A program made the position numbers and the translations under genes. 35,577 nt of DNA, taken from positions 1-35,577 of the forward strand of contig JAWXUU010000017.1 in assembly GCA_044426085.1 (NCBI GenBank), in the 5' to 3' direction. A model generated the notes under the pieces. That model was not told the origin of the DNA, made no database searches, and saw only the letters and a program-made list of their open reading frames with translations. This document shows, in pieces, positions 15,243-23,693 of this stretch. Every line of letters begins with the position of its first letter. Position 1 is the first letter of the stretch. The DNA comes from JAWXUU01 sp044426085 (GTDB lineage: Bacteria; Bacillota; Clostridia; Christensenellales; CAMQZB01).

Positions 15243-16686
15243 AATCAACAGCAAAGATAACGTTCTTGTTGCAATCCAAAACATCAAAAAAGGTGAAGTT
15301 GTCGCAGATAATATTGTGGCAATCCAAGATATTCAATGCGGTCATAAAATTGCAACAATAAACATCAAAAAAGGGCAAAATATAATAAAATACGGCAGTG
15401 TTATCGGCAAGGCTAAATGCAACATAAAAACAGGCGAATTTGTGCACAGCCACAATCTGCAATCGGAAATTGGAATTGATGATTATCAGTATCAAAAAGT
15501 TTCCACCGTGCCAAAACGCGAGTGCAGCCAAACATTTTTTGGCTATCCAAGGGCAAATGGAACATTCGGCGTGCGAAACTATCTGTATATAATCCCAACG
15601 GTAGGTTGCATAAACTATCTTGCGACAAACCTTGCAAATAAGTACAACCAAAGCTCGTATAAATCAGTTGACGCAGTTATTGCTGTCACTCATCAGTTTG
15701 GTTGCTCGCAACTTGGCGATGATCACGAAAACACATCAAACATACTTTGCAACATTGCAAAAAACCCAAACTGTGGCGGTGTCTTGATTGTAGGGCTCGG
15801 CTGTGAAAACAATAATATTCAGTCGATAAAAGATAAGCTTTCAGACGTTCCAAAAAACAGAATAGAATTTATAAACGCTCAAGATTGCGAATGTGAAATT
15901 ACAACAGCAAGCGAAAAAATTGAAAAACTTATTTTGAAAATGGCGGAAGATGAAAAAGTTGAAACCCCAATAAGCAACCTTGTTATAGGGGTGAAATGCG
16001 GTGGTTCTGATGGCTTTTCTGGCATAACGGCAAATCCCCTTATCGGCGAGGTTTGCGACAGTATCACCTCAATTGGCGGAACAGTTGTCATGACGGAAGT
16101 TCCCGAAATGTTCGGCGCTGAAAAAGGAATTTTAAACAGATGTGAAAACCGCGAAATTTTTGATAAATCAGTTGCGATGATAAACGATTTCAAGAGGTAT
16201 TTTGTAAATCACAACATGCCAATAAACGAAAACCCGTCGCCAGGCAACAAAGCGGGCGGAATAACAACACTTGAAGAAAAATCACTCGGGTGCACGCAAA
16301 AAAGCGGAGCGAGCGAAGTTTGTGACGTCCTTTCATATCACCAACGAATAAAAACAAAAGGCCTTGTTCTTCTTTCTGCGCCAGGAAACGACATCGTTGC
16401 AGTTTCTGCACTCGCTTCAGCGGGTTGCAACTTGATTCTATTTTCAACGGGTAGGGGCACGCCACTTGGCGGAGTTGTTCCCGTTGTGAAAGTGTCATCA
16501 AATCAAAAGCTTGCAACAAGAAAATCAAATTGGATAGATTTCGATGCCAGCGTGGTGCTAGATGGAAAAAGCCATTGCAGACAGTTTATCGAAGAAATAA
16601 TAGAAATCGCAAACGGAAAGAAAACGAAATCGGAAAATATGCAAACATACGACTTTGCAATATTCAAAAATGGAATAACACTATAA
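15229..16686 (+). CDS. uxaA: Altronate dehydratase
   Basis: A 485-residue UxaA-family dehydratase converting altronate to 2-keto-3-deoxygluconate. The N-terminal SAF domain (about residues 1-80) reads NVLVAIQNIKKGEVV. The catalytic C-terminal portion begins GYPRANGTFGVRNYLYIIPT and contains HQFGCSQLGDDHENT, GLGCENNN, GVKCGGSDGFSGITANPLIG and SAPGNDIVAVSALASAGC; the conserved cysteines are likely metal ligands. It overlaps the end of uxaB by 14 bases, and an AGGCAATAAAAG stretch provides a weak ribosome site, again pointing to coupling. uxaC starts 11 bases downstream. Confidence 0.92.
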   Translation: MKTLKINSKDNVLVAIQNIKKGEVVADNIVAIQDIQCGHKIATINIKKGQNIIKYGSVIGKAKCNIKTGEFVHSHNLQSEIGIDDYQYQKVSTVPKRECSQTFFGYPRANGTFGVRNYLYIIPTVGCINYLATNLANKYNQSSYKSVDAVIAVTHQFGCSQLGDDHENTSNILCNIAKNPNCGGVLIVGLGCENNNIQSIKDKLSDVPKNRIEFINAQDCECEITTASEKIEKLILKMAEDEKVETPISNLVIGVKCGGSDGFSGITANPLIGEVCDSITSIGGTVVMTEVPEMFGAEKGILNRCENREIFDKSVAMINDFKRYFVNHNMPINENPSPGNKAGGITTLEEKSLGCTQKSGASEVCDVLSYHQRIKTKGLVLLSAPGNDIVAVSALASAGCNLILFSTGRGTPLGGVVPVVKVSSNQKLATRKSNWIDFDASVVLDGKSHCRQFIEEIIEIANGKKTKSENMQTYDFAIFKNGITL

Positions 16687-16697
16687 AAGGGGAAAAT

Positions 16698-18101
16698 ATG
16701 AAACCATTCATGGATGAAAACTTTTTGCTTGAAACTAAAACGGCAGAAATTTTATATCACGACTATGCAAAATCAATGCCAATTTGCGACTATCACTGCC
16801 ACATCAATGTTGAAGAAATTTTGCAAGATAAAAGGTATGAAACAATAACTCAAGTGTGGCTTGGTGGCGATCATTATAAATGGCGACTAATGCGACTTTG
16901 CGGAATCGACGAAAGCTATATCACGGGGGACAAAAGCGATTATGAAAAGTTTTTCGCCTTTGCAACATCACTTGAAAACGCTGTTGGCAACCCGCTTTAT
17001 CATTGGTCACATCTAGAATTGCAACGCTATTTTGGGATAAAAGAAACTTTGAATCGCAAATCAGCACCAAAAATATATGAAAAAGCAAACAAAATTTTAA
17101 ATCGTGGGCTCACAACAAGACAGCTAATAAAAATGTCAAACGTGAAAATGATTTGTTCAACCGACGACCCAATCGACGATTTGAATTGCCATATAAAACT
17201 CAAGCAAGAGGGGTATGAAGTCGCAGTTTTGCCAACTTTCAGACCCGATAAAGCAGTCAATATCCAAAACCAAGATTTTGCAGAATATATAAATAAACTT
17301 CAATTGGTTTCTGGCGTGGAAATAAAAGATGTACAAGATATTTGTACCGCACTAGAAAAAAGGCTTGAATTTTTCATCAGCGCAGGTTGTGTTATCACCG
17401 ACCACGCAATATCAACTCCACCGTTTGTACCTTGCAAAGAAAGCGAAGCCAGCCAAATTTTGCAAAAAAGATTGCAAAACAAACCGCTATCACACGAAGA
17501 AGTTGAAAAATACCAGTGGTACATACTGAATTTTCTAGGCGAAAAATACAGTGAAAACAATTTGGTCATGCAAATCCACATGGGTGCACTTCGAAACAAC
17601 AGCACGCGAATGTTTGAAAAGCTCGGGGCGGACACAGGTTTTGATTCTGTAGGCGACAACAACATTGCAATCAAACTTTCCATGTTTTTGAACGGTCTTG
17701 ATAAAAGCGATAAACTTCCTAAAACAATATTGTATACATTGCACCAAAAGGATAATTCAACCCTTGCAACAATGATGGGTAACTTCACTCAAAGTGGAAT
17801 CGAAACAAAAGTTCAGTTTGGAACAGCGTGGTGGTTCAACGATCAAATCAATGGCATAACATCGCAAATAAAAATGTATGCAAACATGGGCAATCTTTCA
17901 AAGTTTATTGGCATGCTAACAGATTCAAGAAGTTTCATGTCCTATACAAGGCACGAGTATTTCAGAAGAATACTTTGCAACATAATTGGCGGTTGGGTGG
18001 AAAATGGCGAATTCCCTCAAGATTATGAAATTCTGGGCAAAATCATATCGGATATTTCCTATGGAAACATAATAAAATATATTGATAAAAATAGAAAATA
18101 A
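16698..18101 (+). CDS. uxaC: Uronate (glucuronate/galacturonate) isomerase
   Basis: A 467-residue amidohydrolase-fold isomerase that interconverts galacturonate with tagaturonate and glucuronate with fructuronate. The N-terminal metal-binding motif is CDYHCHI (His33, His35). Other family blocks are TQVWLGGDHYKWRLMR, MICSTDDPIDDL, VLPTFRPDKA, CVITDHA and VMQIHMGALRNN, and the C-terminus contains LTDSRSFMSYTRHEYFRR. The length is typical. ATG 16698 follows AAAAGGGG; an open extension to 16530 lies inside uxaA and was discarded. With uxaB and uxaA this gives galacturonate to 2-keto-3-deoxygluconate. The kinase and aldolase (kdgK, kdgA) and an uptake system are not in the window. Confidence 0.93.
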   Translation: MKPFMDENFLLETKTAEILYHDYAKSMPICDYHCHINVEEILQDKRYETITQVWLGGDHYKWRLMRLCGIDESYITGDKSDYEKFFAFATSLENAVGNPLYHWSHLELQRYFGIKETLNRKSAPKIYEKANKILNRGLTTRQLIKMSNVKMICSTDDPIDDLNCHIKLKQEGYEVAVLPTFRPDKAVNIQNQDFAEYINKLQLVSGVEIKDVQDICTALEKRLEFFISAGCVITDHAISTPPFVPCKESEASQILQKRLQNKPLSHEEVEKYQWYILNFLGEKYSENNLVMQIHMGALRNNSTRMFEKLGADTGFDSVGDNNIAIKLSMFLNGLDKSDKLPKTILYTLHQKDNSTLATMMGNFTQSGIETKVQFGTAWWFNDQINGITSQIKMYANMGNLSKFIGMLTDSRSFMSYTRHEYFRRILCNIIGGWVENGEFPQDYEILGKIISDISYGNIIKYIDKNRK

Positions 18102-18125
18102 AAAATAGGATAAAAGGTGATAATT

Positions 18126-18236
18126 GTGAAGAATTTTAACAACGCAAACAAAAAAGAAGTTGCAATAAACGCGCTCGTTATATTTTCAATGTGCATTTTC
18201 ACAGTTTTAAACAAATATATATCAAACGAAAAATAA
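18126..18236 (+). CDS. Possible 36-residue single-pass membrane peptide
   Basis: A GTG-initiated frame five bases after AAGGTGAT and 24 bases after the uxaC stop. It has a basic N-terminus (MKNFNNANKKE), one hydrophobic helix (VAINALVIFSMCIFTVLNKY) and the tail ISNEK. The well-placed ribosome site and membrane-like composition support translation. It is too short for homology by eye and could be chance. Confidence 0.45.
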   Translation: MKNFNNANKKEVAINALVIFSMCIFTVLNKYISNEK

Positions 18237-18259
18237 ATATATTTTGCTCGCTATTGTCG

Positions 18260-18288
18260 TTGACTTTTGCGAATTGTAGGAGTATAGT
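18260..18288 (+). promoter_or_regulatory. Promoter of MATE transporter gene
   Basis: TTGACT (18260-18265), 17-bp spacer, TATAGT (18283-18288). It is about 68 bases upstream of the start, giving a short AT-rich leader. Confidence 0.6.
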
Positions 18289-18356
18289 TTATTGTATGCG
18301 TAACAGATTATAATATAATTTTATGTAAATAATTTCGGTTAATAAAAGGTAAAAAA

Positions 18357-19733
18357 ATGGCTAAAACAAAAAACTATGAAATAAATATGACGGATGGAAA
18401 TTTGTTTATTAAAATATTCAAATTTTCCATTCCGCTTATTATAACAGGGGTTTTGCAACTTTTGTATACGGCAGTTGATATGATTGTCGTCGGTAAATTC
18501 GCCGGTGCCGCCGCACTTTCAGCAGTGGGGTCAACAACGGCACTAGTAAACATGATAATCAACATTTTCATGGGTCTATCGGTCGGCGTTGGTGTTTGTA
18601 TTTCAAGATACTACGGTGCAAAAGACTACGACAGCATGGAAAAAACAATACATACAGCAATCGCACTTGCAATCATTGGGGGTATTTTCCTAGCGTGTAT
18701 TTCAAGATTTATCCTAGAACCAATTTTGGTTGCAATGAGCACGCCAACAGAAGTTTTAACAAACGCACTGCTATATTTGCAAATATTGTTTTTAGGCATG
18801 CCATTCAACTTGATTTATAACTTTGGTGCGGCAATGCTTCGCGCAACAGGCGACACTCAAAGACCGCTCAAATTTTTGGCGAGTGCCGGTGTTGTGAATG
18901 TAATTTTCAACCTTATTTTCGTTATAGTGTTTGATATGGGTGTTGCGGGCGTTGCGATTGCAACGATCATCTCACAATTCCTTTCATCAAGTATGGTCAT
19001 GATAAGCATGATGAAAGGCAAGGGCATTTTAAAATTTGAAATTAAAAAACTTAAAATCCATAAAACTCAATTTAAAAAAATCGTAAGAATCGGACTTCCA
19101 GCGGGCATTCAAGCATCGCTTTTCTCAATTTCAAACGTAATGGTTCAGTCATCAATCAATTCATTCAACTCAACAATCATAACAGCAGGCAATGCCGCTT
19201 CAACAAGTTTGGAAGGATTTATGTATGTGGCTACAAACTCAGTCACGCAAGCCGCCATGACAGCCTCAGGTCAAAACATGGGTGCGGGTGAATATTCACG
19301 CGTGAAAAAGGGTGCGGGAATAAGTGTGCTTATGTCAATAATTGTGAGTACAGTATTGGGTGTATTCTTCATAATATTCAGTGAAAACCTTGTCGCGCTA
19401 TACAGCGACGGAGACATCGAAGTTATCGCAGTTGGTGTGCAAAGATTGAAATATATGGCAACTTTCTATGTCGCATGTGCGCTTATGGACGTTATGGTAG
19501 GGCAACTTAAAGGCATGGGATATTATATCTTCCCAACAATCGTCTCTTTCTGTGGCGTTTGCGTGTTCAGAATATTCTGGGTTTCCGTGGTGTTTGCAAT
19601 CTATCCAACGCTAGACACAATATTCTTGGTATATCCAATCTCGTGGTCAATAACAGCATTTATGCAGCTAATAATTCTTGTTGTGGCAATGAAGAAACTC
19701 CCAAAATCAAAATCGCAACTTATGAAAGTGTAA
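18357..19733 (+). CDS. MATE-family multidrug/cation efflux transporter
   Basis: A 458-residue 12-helix transporter of the MATE (DinF/NorM-like) family. The N-terminal signature is FSIPLIITGVLQLLYTAVDM followed by VGKFAGAAALSAVGS; the second half restarts with IVRIGLPAGIQASLFSISNV and TAGNAASTSLEGFMY. The FNLIYNFGAAMLRATGDTQR loop is typical. Such proteins use Na+ or H+ gradients to expel organic cations, drugs or flavins; the substrate is not predictable. The start ATG 18357 has AAAAGGT eight bases upstream. No strong terminator was seen after the stop, only an AT palindrome near 19743-19757. Confidence 0.9.
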   Translation: MAKTKNYEINMTDGNLFIKIFKFSIPLIITGVLQLLYTAVDMIVVGKFAGAAALSAVGSTTALVNMIINIFMGLSVGVGVCISRYYGAKDYDSMEKTIHTAIALAIIGGIFLACISRFILEPILVAMSTPTEVLTNALLYLQILFLGMPFNLIYNFGAAMLRATGDTQRPLKFLASAGVVNVIFNLIFVIVFDMGVAGVAIATIISQFLSSSMVMISMMKGKGILKFEIKKLKIHKTQFKKIVRIGLPAGIQASLFSISNVMVQSSINSFNSTIITAGNAASTSLEGFMYVATNSVTQAAMTASGQNMGAGEYSRVKKGAGISVLMSIIVSTVLGVFFIIFSENLVALYSDGDIEVIAVGVQRLKYMATFYVACALMDVMVGQLKGMGYYIFPTIVSFCGVCVFRIFWVSVVFAIYPTLDTIFLVYPISWSITAFMQLIILVVAMKKLPKSKSQLMKV

Positions 19734-19761
19734 AATTTTATAATAATAATTATTATCAATA

Positions 19762-19790
19762 TTGACAAATCTAAATTTATGGTGTATATT
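19762..19790 (+). promoter_or_regulatory. Promoter of the rubredoxin/ferredoxin pair
   Basis: TTGACA (19762-19767), 17-bp spacer, TATATT (19785-19790). GTATATTATAC (19784-19794), an odd-centred palindrome, overlaps the -10 box and could be an operator. Confidence 0.65.
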
Positions 19791-19833
19791 ATACATATGA
19801 TATAAATGTATTACATCAAAAGGAGGGTAAGAT

Positions 19834-20463
19834 ATGCAAAAAATGATATGTTCGGTTTGTGGATACGTCCACGACGAAGAAAATGCAGGGCTCTTTGGCA
19901 ACTTACGAGAAGGTTGGGTCTGTCCACTTTGCAAGGCTGATAAATCAGCGTTCAAAGCGGAAGGTGCTAAGTCTGAAATCGCAGTAGAAACGCAAGTCCA
20001 ATTGCCAAGTGCCGATCGCGAATTATCAGCGCTAGAAATGAGCATAGTCTGTTCGAATCTTGCAAGGGGTTGTGAAAAACAGTATTTGAATGAAGAATCC
20101 CAAGCTTTTTCAAAACTTGCAATGTATTTCAAATCAAAGGACGTCAAAGCCAAACTTGCAAATCCAGAATTGCTACTAGAGCTAGTGAATAAAGACCTAT
20201 CTCAAATAATGCCACAAGCCGATTCCTACGCACAAAAAGCGGGTGATAGGGGAGCAATGCGTTCTCTTGTGTGGGCTGGCAAAGTCACAGCAATGCTAAA
20301 ATCTATTTTGGAAAGATACCAATCCCAAGGTGAATCAATGCTTGAAAACACAGGTGTTTATGTCTGCACAATTTGCGGATTTATATATGTGGGAAGCGAA
20401 CTGCCAAATCTTTGCCCAATATGCAAAGTTCCAAACTATAAGTTTGAAGAAGTAAGGGGGTAA
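19834..20463 (+). CDS. Two-rubredoxin, rubrerythrin-like protein
   Basis: A 209-residue protein with a rubredoxin-like iron site at each end. The N-terminal site uses Cys6, Cys9, Cys30 and Cys33 (CSVCGYVHDEE and WVCPLCKAD). The C-terminal site uses Cys178, Cys181, Cys194 and Cys197 (VCTICGFIYVGSELPNLCPI), spaced as in the rubrerythrin tail. Between them, about residues 60-165 form helices resembling a rubrerythrin ferritin-like bundle (ARGCEKQYLNEESQAFSKLA; RSLVWAGKVTAMLKSILERY), but the Glu/His diiron ligands are sparse, so the diiron centre may be lost. The likely role is electron transfer to peroxide- or superoxide-detoxifying enzymes in the cytoplasm. It overlaps the next gene by one base (TAATG). 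Confidence 0.8.
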   Translation: MQKMICSVCGYVHDEENAGLFGNLREGWVCPLCKADKSAFKAEGAKSEIAVETQVQLPSADRELSALEMSIVCSNLARGCEKQYLNEESQAFSKLAMYFKSKDVKAKLANPELLLELVNKDLSQIMPQADSYAQKAGDRGAMRSLVWAGKVTAMLKSILERYQSQGESMLENTGVYVCTICGFIYVGSELPNLCPICKVPNYKFEEVRG

Positions 20464-21068
20464 TGGATATGGCTAAAACATACGCAGTAAGAAATATAAG
20501 TTTATGCACAAAAGATTGTCTTTGCCTATACGTCTGTCCAACGGGTGCTTCCGACACAGAAAACAGTGTAATCGATAAAGATAAATGCATCGGTTGCTCG
20601 GCTTGTGCAAGTGCATGCCCTTCAAAGGCAATATCAATGGTGCCAAGGGAATACCCACCACAACAAAAACACTCCGATGATGTTATTTCAGCAATGCGAA
20701 TCCTTCTTGAAAGCAAAGCAAACCAAGAAAACATCGCAAGTTCTTTATCTGGCAAGCTTGCAAAAGCAATTGAAAAATCAAACAGAATCATGGCGGAAGA
20801 TATAATAAGAGAATCTGGATATATGCTACCACAAAGCGGAAATGCAAGAATTTTCCTAGAAAAGATTTTAAGCGAAACGCAAGATGAATCTTTCCCATCA
20901 GCAGAAGTGCAAAAACTTCTTTCGCTTATAAAAACCAACGAAGCCACACCAATTCCGCAAGAAAAGTGGAAATGCAAAATCTGTGGCCACATTCACGAGG
21001 GCAGTATAACAGATGACTTCACTTGTCCAATCTGCAAACAACCTGCAAGTGTGTTTGCTAAAGTATAA
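20463..21068 (+). CDS. Ferredoxin-rubredoxin fusion protein
   Basis: A 201-residue protein. The N-terminal 2[4Fe-4S]-like domain has a canonical cluster motif CIGCSACASACP (Cys42, 45, 48, 52) and an unusual first motif, CTKDCLCLYVCP (Cys15, 19, 21, 25), in place of CxxCxxCxxxCP. A helical middle region of about 80 residues is followed by a C-terminal rubredoxin-like site, CKICGHIHEGSITDDFTCPI. The helical part has an EKSNRIMAEDIIRESGYM stretch without a recognised family. It is probably an electron carrier pairing with the upstream rubrerythrin-like protein, since the genes overlap by one base and share a promoter and a terminator. Confidence 0.8.
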   Translation: MDMAKTYAVRNISLCTKDCLCLYVCPTGASDTENSVIDKDKCIGCSACASACPSKAISMVPREYPPQQKHSDDVISAMRILLESKANQENIASSLSGKLAKAIEKSNRIMAEDIIRESGYMLPQSGNARIFLEKILSETQDESFPSAEVQKLLSLIKTNEATPIPQEKWKCKICGHIHEGSITDDFTCPICKQPASVFAKV

Positions 21069-21092
21069 ATATAAAGTGTAAAATAAAGAATA

Positions 21093-21137
21093 AACCACCC
21101 TTCGTGCGTAAAACAATGCATAAAGGGTGGTTTTTTT
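21093..21137 (+). terminator. Terminator of the rubredoxin/ferredoxin pair
   Basis: AACCACCCTT (21093-21102) pairs with AAGGGTGGTT (21123-21132), followed by a T-run. Confidence 0.85.
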
Positions 21138-21200
21138 GCAAATAATCGCAAATTGTATGCAAAAAATCTCAAATTGTATGCAAATAATCGCAAATTGCAA
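21138..21200. repeat. Three 21-bp tandem repeats upstream of the Gfo/Idh/MocA gene
   Basis: The unit GCAAATAATCGCAAATTGTA-T starts at 21138, 21159 and 21180; copies one and three share GCAAATAATCGCAAATTG. The core CAAATAATCG recurs once more at about 21263, downstream of the -10 box, in the imperfect palindrome AATAATCGTTATT. A period of two helical turns suggests a multi-site protein-binding region. Confidence 0.8.
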
Positions 21201-21220
21201 TTGAAATTTTATAAAAGACC

Positions 21221-21249
21221 TTGAAATTGACATACAAGTGTGGTATAAT
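21221..21249 (+). promoter_or_regulatory. Promoter of the Gfo/Idh/MocA oxidoreductase gene
   Basis: TTGAAA (21221-21226), 17-bp spacer, TATAAT (21244-21249) with extended -10 TG at 21241-21242. A TTGACA at 21227 is too close to the -10 to serve as -35. Confidence 0.65.
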
Positions 21250-21293
21250 AATGAAAGATATTCAAATAATCGTTATTGATAAGGGAGATTAAT

Positions 21294-22409
21294 ATGGATA
21301 AAATTAAACTAGGAATCATTGGTTGTGGCGGTGATATTTCAAGATTGCACGTAAACAACATCATTGCGGGCAAGTGCCCAAGTGTTATCGTGACAGCACT
21401 TTCAAGCAGAAACCCACAAAAAGCTGAAGCGGTTGCTAAAAGATTGCAAACTGAAGCGGGCATGGACCCAAAAGTTTACCAAACTGATAGCGAACTTATT
21501 GAAAATGCAGATGTGGATGCAGTTTTGATTGCAACACCACACTATCAACATGAAGAACTATCTGTGAAAGCAATGGAAAAAGACATTCATGTTCTATGTG
21601 AAAAACCATCTGGTGCATATGCATTGCAAGCGCTAAGAATGAACAAAGTTGCCGATGAAACTGGCAAGATGTTTGGAATGATGTTTCATCACAGAACAAA
21701 CCCAATGTTTATCAAAGCACGCGAAATGGTTCAAAACGGCGAACTTGGCGAAATCAGAAGAATCAACTTCATCAGCACAAATTCATACCGCGGTCAAAAC
21801 CACTACGACGCTGTTGATTGGCGTGGCACATGGGAAAAAGATGGTGGCGGGGTTGTAATGAACCAAGCACCTCACCAACTTGACCTTATTCGTTGGATTT
21901 TTGGCATGCCTAAAAAAGTTACAGGCTTCTTGGGTCTTGGCAGATGGCATGATATTCAAACTGATGACGACGTGACAGCATATATGGAATATGAAAACGG
22001 TGCAACAGCAGTGTTTATTGGCTCAACAAGTGATGCCCCTGGAACAATGCGTCTAGAAATCACTGCAGAATATGGCAAAGTTGTTTGCGAAGATAACAAA
22101 CTCACATTCTGGAAACTTGAAGAAAGCTTGAATGAATATTCAAAAACAGAACCAACTGGTTCACTAATGCCAAAATTTGAAAAAATCGAAGTTGAACTTG
22201 ACGGAGTATACACAGCGCACGGCGGTGTTATCGAAGCATTTGCAAGAGCAATCATCGATGGCTCACCACAAATTGCCGACGGCAGAGATGGTTATGAAAG
22301 TCTTTCAATTGCCAACGCACTTATTCTTTCACAATGGGATGGCAACAAAGCAATCAACCTTCCAATCGACGATGAAGAATATCTAAAAACGCTAAAAGCT
22401 CACTACTAA
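21294..22409 (+). CDS. Gfo/Idh/MocA-family oxidoreductase
   Basis: A 371-residue NAD(P)-dependent sugar or cyclitol dehydrogenase. The Rossmann start is LGIIGCGGDISRLHVNNI, the family's EKP motif holds Lys104 (VLCEKPSGAYA), and the C-terminal substrate domain begins with VVMNQAPHQLDLIRWIFG, whose His and Asp are the usual catalytic pair. Family members oxidise hydroxyls of hexoses, inositols or glycosides; the substrate cannot be assigned. ATG 21294 has AAGGGAG seven bases upstream; six in-frame codons upstream (TTG 21276) overlap that site. The gene is alone between its promoter and a terminator shared with the convergent phosphofructokinase gene. It may belong functionally to the adjacent catabolic island. 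Confidence 0.88.
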   Translation: MDKIKLGIIGCGGDISRLHVNNIIAGKCPSVIVTALSSRNPQKAEAVAKRLQTEAGMDPKVYQTDSELIENADVDAVLIATPHYQHEELSVKAMEKDIHVLCEKPSGAYALQALRMNKVADETGKMFGMMFHHRTNPMFIKAREMVQNGELGEIRRINFISTNSYRGQNHYDAVDWRGTWEKDGGGVVMNQAPHQLDLIRWIFGMPKKVTGFLGLGRWHDIQTDDDVTAYMEYENGATAVFIGSTSDAPGTMRLEITAEYGKVVCEDNKLTFWKLEESLNEYSKTEPTGSLMPKFEKIEVELDGVYTAHGGVIEAFARAIIDGSPQIADGRDGYESLSIANALILSQWDGNKAINLPIDDEEYLKTLKAHY

Positions 22410-22449
22410 TTCAAAACATTTTTGTCATCTGACAAATCATAATAACAAC

Positions 22450-22481
22450 AAAAACAGCACTCGCAATCGAGTGCTGTTTTT
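22450..22481. terminator. Bidirectional terminator between convergent genes
   Basis: AAAAACAGCACTCG (22450-22463) pairs perfectly with CGAGTGCTGTTTTT (22468-22481) over a CAAT loop. It serves both the plus-strand oxidoreductase and the minus-strand phosphofructokinase. Confidence 0.9.
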
Positions 22482-22510
22482 ATTTAAGAATATAATCATT
22501 AATGTAAAAA

Positions 22511-23665
22511 TCAATCTAAAAATGAAATGAATTCAGGCATTTCACCAACGAGTGGTTTAACCCAATCGATAAATTCTTGAGTCACGTTGTTCTTTTCTGC
22601 ATTGAGATATTCAGTTGGGAAAGTTTGCTCTGTAAGCATAACTTTTTCAATAGGAACAAGCTTAGTTTTCATAACGTATGGCACAGTTGAAACTCTTTCA
22701 AAAGCAACCATAACGCCAGTCACACCAGCAAGGCAAGCATTCACGGCTTCTTCGCCCGCAATAAACGCTTCTTCCACGTCAACTTTAGAAGCAAAAGTCG
22801 CACTTGCACGTTGCAAAATGCCAGGTTTTTCACTTCTTGCTTTGATGCCGAGTTTTTTGATAATAAGATTAGAAAGATGGCTTGAAACATCGCCAAAGTA
22901 TGTTGATCTTCCCACTTGGAAAATCGGCTCAACAATAGGTTCACCGTCTTTTCCGCGAAGTCCCTCAGAAGCGACGATTGTAACGCCACCTTTTTTTGCG
23001 AAAAGATTTTCCGCATCAGCAAGGAATTTATCTTCATCAAAAGGCATTTCAGGACAATAAATAAGGTCAGGCGCATCGCCTTCCTCAGTTCTTGCAAGGG
23101 CTGCCGCCGCAGTTATCCAACCAACGTTTCTTCCCATACTTTCAATAACAGAAACATGAATAGGCAGTCCTTTGATATCTTGAACGCATTCTTTAACAGA
23201 ACAAGCAAGGTATCTCGCCGCAGAAGCGTATCCTGGTGCGTGGTCAGTTTCCATAATATCGTTATCAATAGTTTTTGGAATACCAACACAAACAATGCCA
23301 GCATCTTTTGCGTGTGCATAAATTTTCCCGCAAGTATCCATAGAACCATTTCCGCCATTGAAAAGAACATAACTGATGTCGTGTTTTTTCAAAATAGGAA
23401 CGATGTTTTGATAATCTTCATCAGAAACATATCTTCTTCCCGTTCCAATTGCAGAACCAGGAGTGTGTTTTAAGATTTCAATTTGATTTTCAGTAACGTT
23501 TGTAAGGTCGATAAAATCTTCGTCCAAAATACCGCCAGAACCAAATCTAGCCCCCAAAATTTTTCCACTGAAACCCACTTTTTTCAATCTCGCCAAAACG
23601 CCGGCAAGAGAAGAGTTAATAACAGCAGTTGGTGCACCGCCGTGTGCAATCAAGATATTTCCCAT
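22511..23665 (-). CDS. pfkA: 6-phosphofructokinase, PfkA/PPi-PFK superfamily
   Basis: A 384-residue phosphofructokinase. Blocks seen: ILIAHGGAPTAVINSSLAG (N-terminal loop), GTGRRYVSDEDY, FNGGNGSMDT (residues 103-111), GIPKTIDNDIMETDHAPGY (catalytic Asp134), VSVIESMGRNVGW and SEKPGILQRASATFASKVD. Donor-specificity positions are mixed. Lys131 in PKTIDND is the PPi-type residue (ATP enzymes have Gly), but Gly107 in GGNGS is ATP-like (PPi enzymes usually have Asp). The phosphoryl donor is therefore uncertain. The start at 23665 follows AAGGAG on the minus strand; 88 further in-frame codons upstream run through the promoter and into the divergent lacI-type gene. It is divergent from the regulator, with an operator palindrome between. 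Confidence 0.9.
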   Translation of the reverse strand: MGNILIAHGGAPTAVINSSLAGVLARLKKVGFSGKILGARFGSGGILDEDFIDLTNVTENQIEILKHTPGSAIGTGRRYVSDEDYQNIVPILKKHDISYVLFNGGNGSMDTCGKIYAHAKDAGIVCVGIPKTIDNDIMETDHAPGYASAARYLACSVKECVQDIKGLPIHVSVIESMGRNVGWITAAAALARTEEGDAPDLIYCPEMPFDEDKFLADAENLFAKKGGVTIVASEGLRGKDGEPIVEPIFQVGRSTYFGDVSSHLSNLIIKKLGIKARSEKPGILQRASATFASKVDVEEAFIAGEEAVNACLAGVTGVMVAFERVSTVPYVMKTKLVPIEKVMLTEQTFPTEYLNAEKNNVTQEFIDWVKPLVGEMPEFISFLD

Positions 23666-23693
23666 AATATTTCTCCTTATCAAAATATATATA

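Noticed and set aside
16530..16697. N-terminal extension of uxaC into uxaA
   Set aside because: No homology, no ribosome site; ATG 16698 has a good site and matches the usual UxaC N-terminus.
19784..19794. PerR or Fur box at the rubredoxin/ferredoxin promoter
   Set aside because: GTATATTATAC is palindromic but does not fit the TTATAATnATTATAA pattern well enough to name the regulator.
21138..21200. Short CRISPR array
   Set aside because: Repeats are directly tandem with no unique spacers and are only 21 bp in period.
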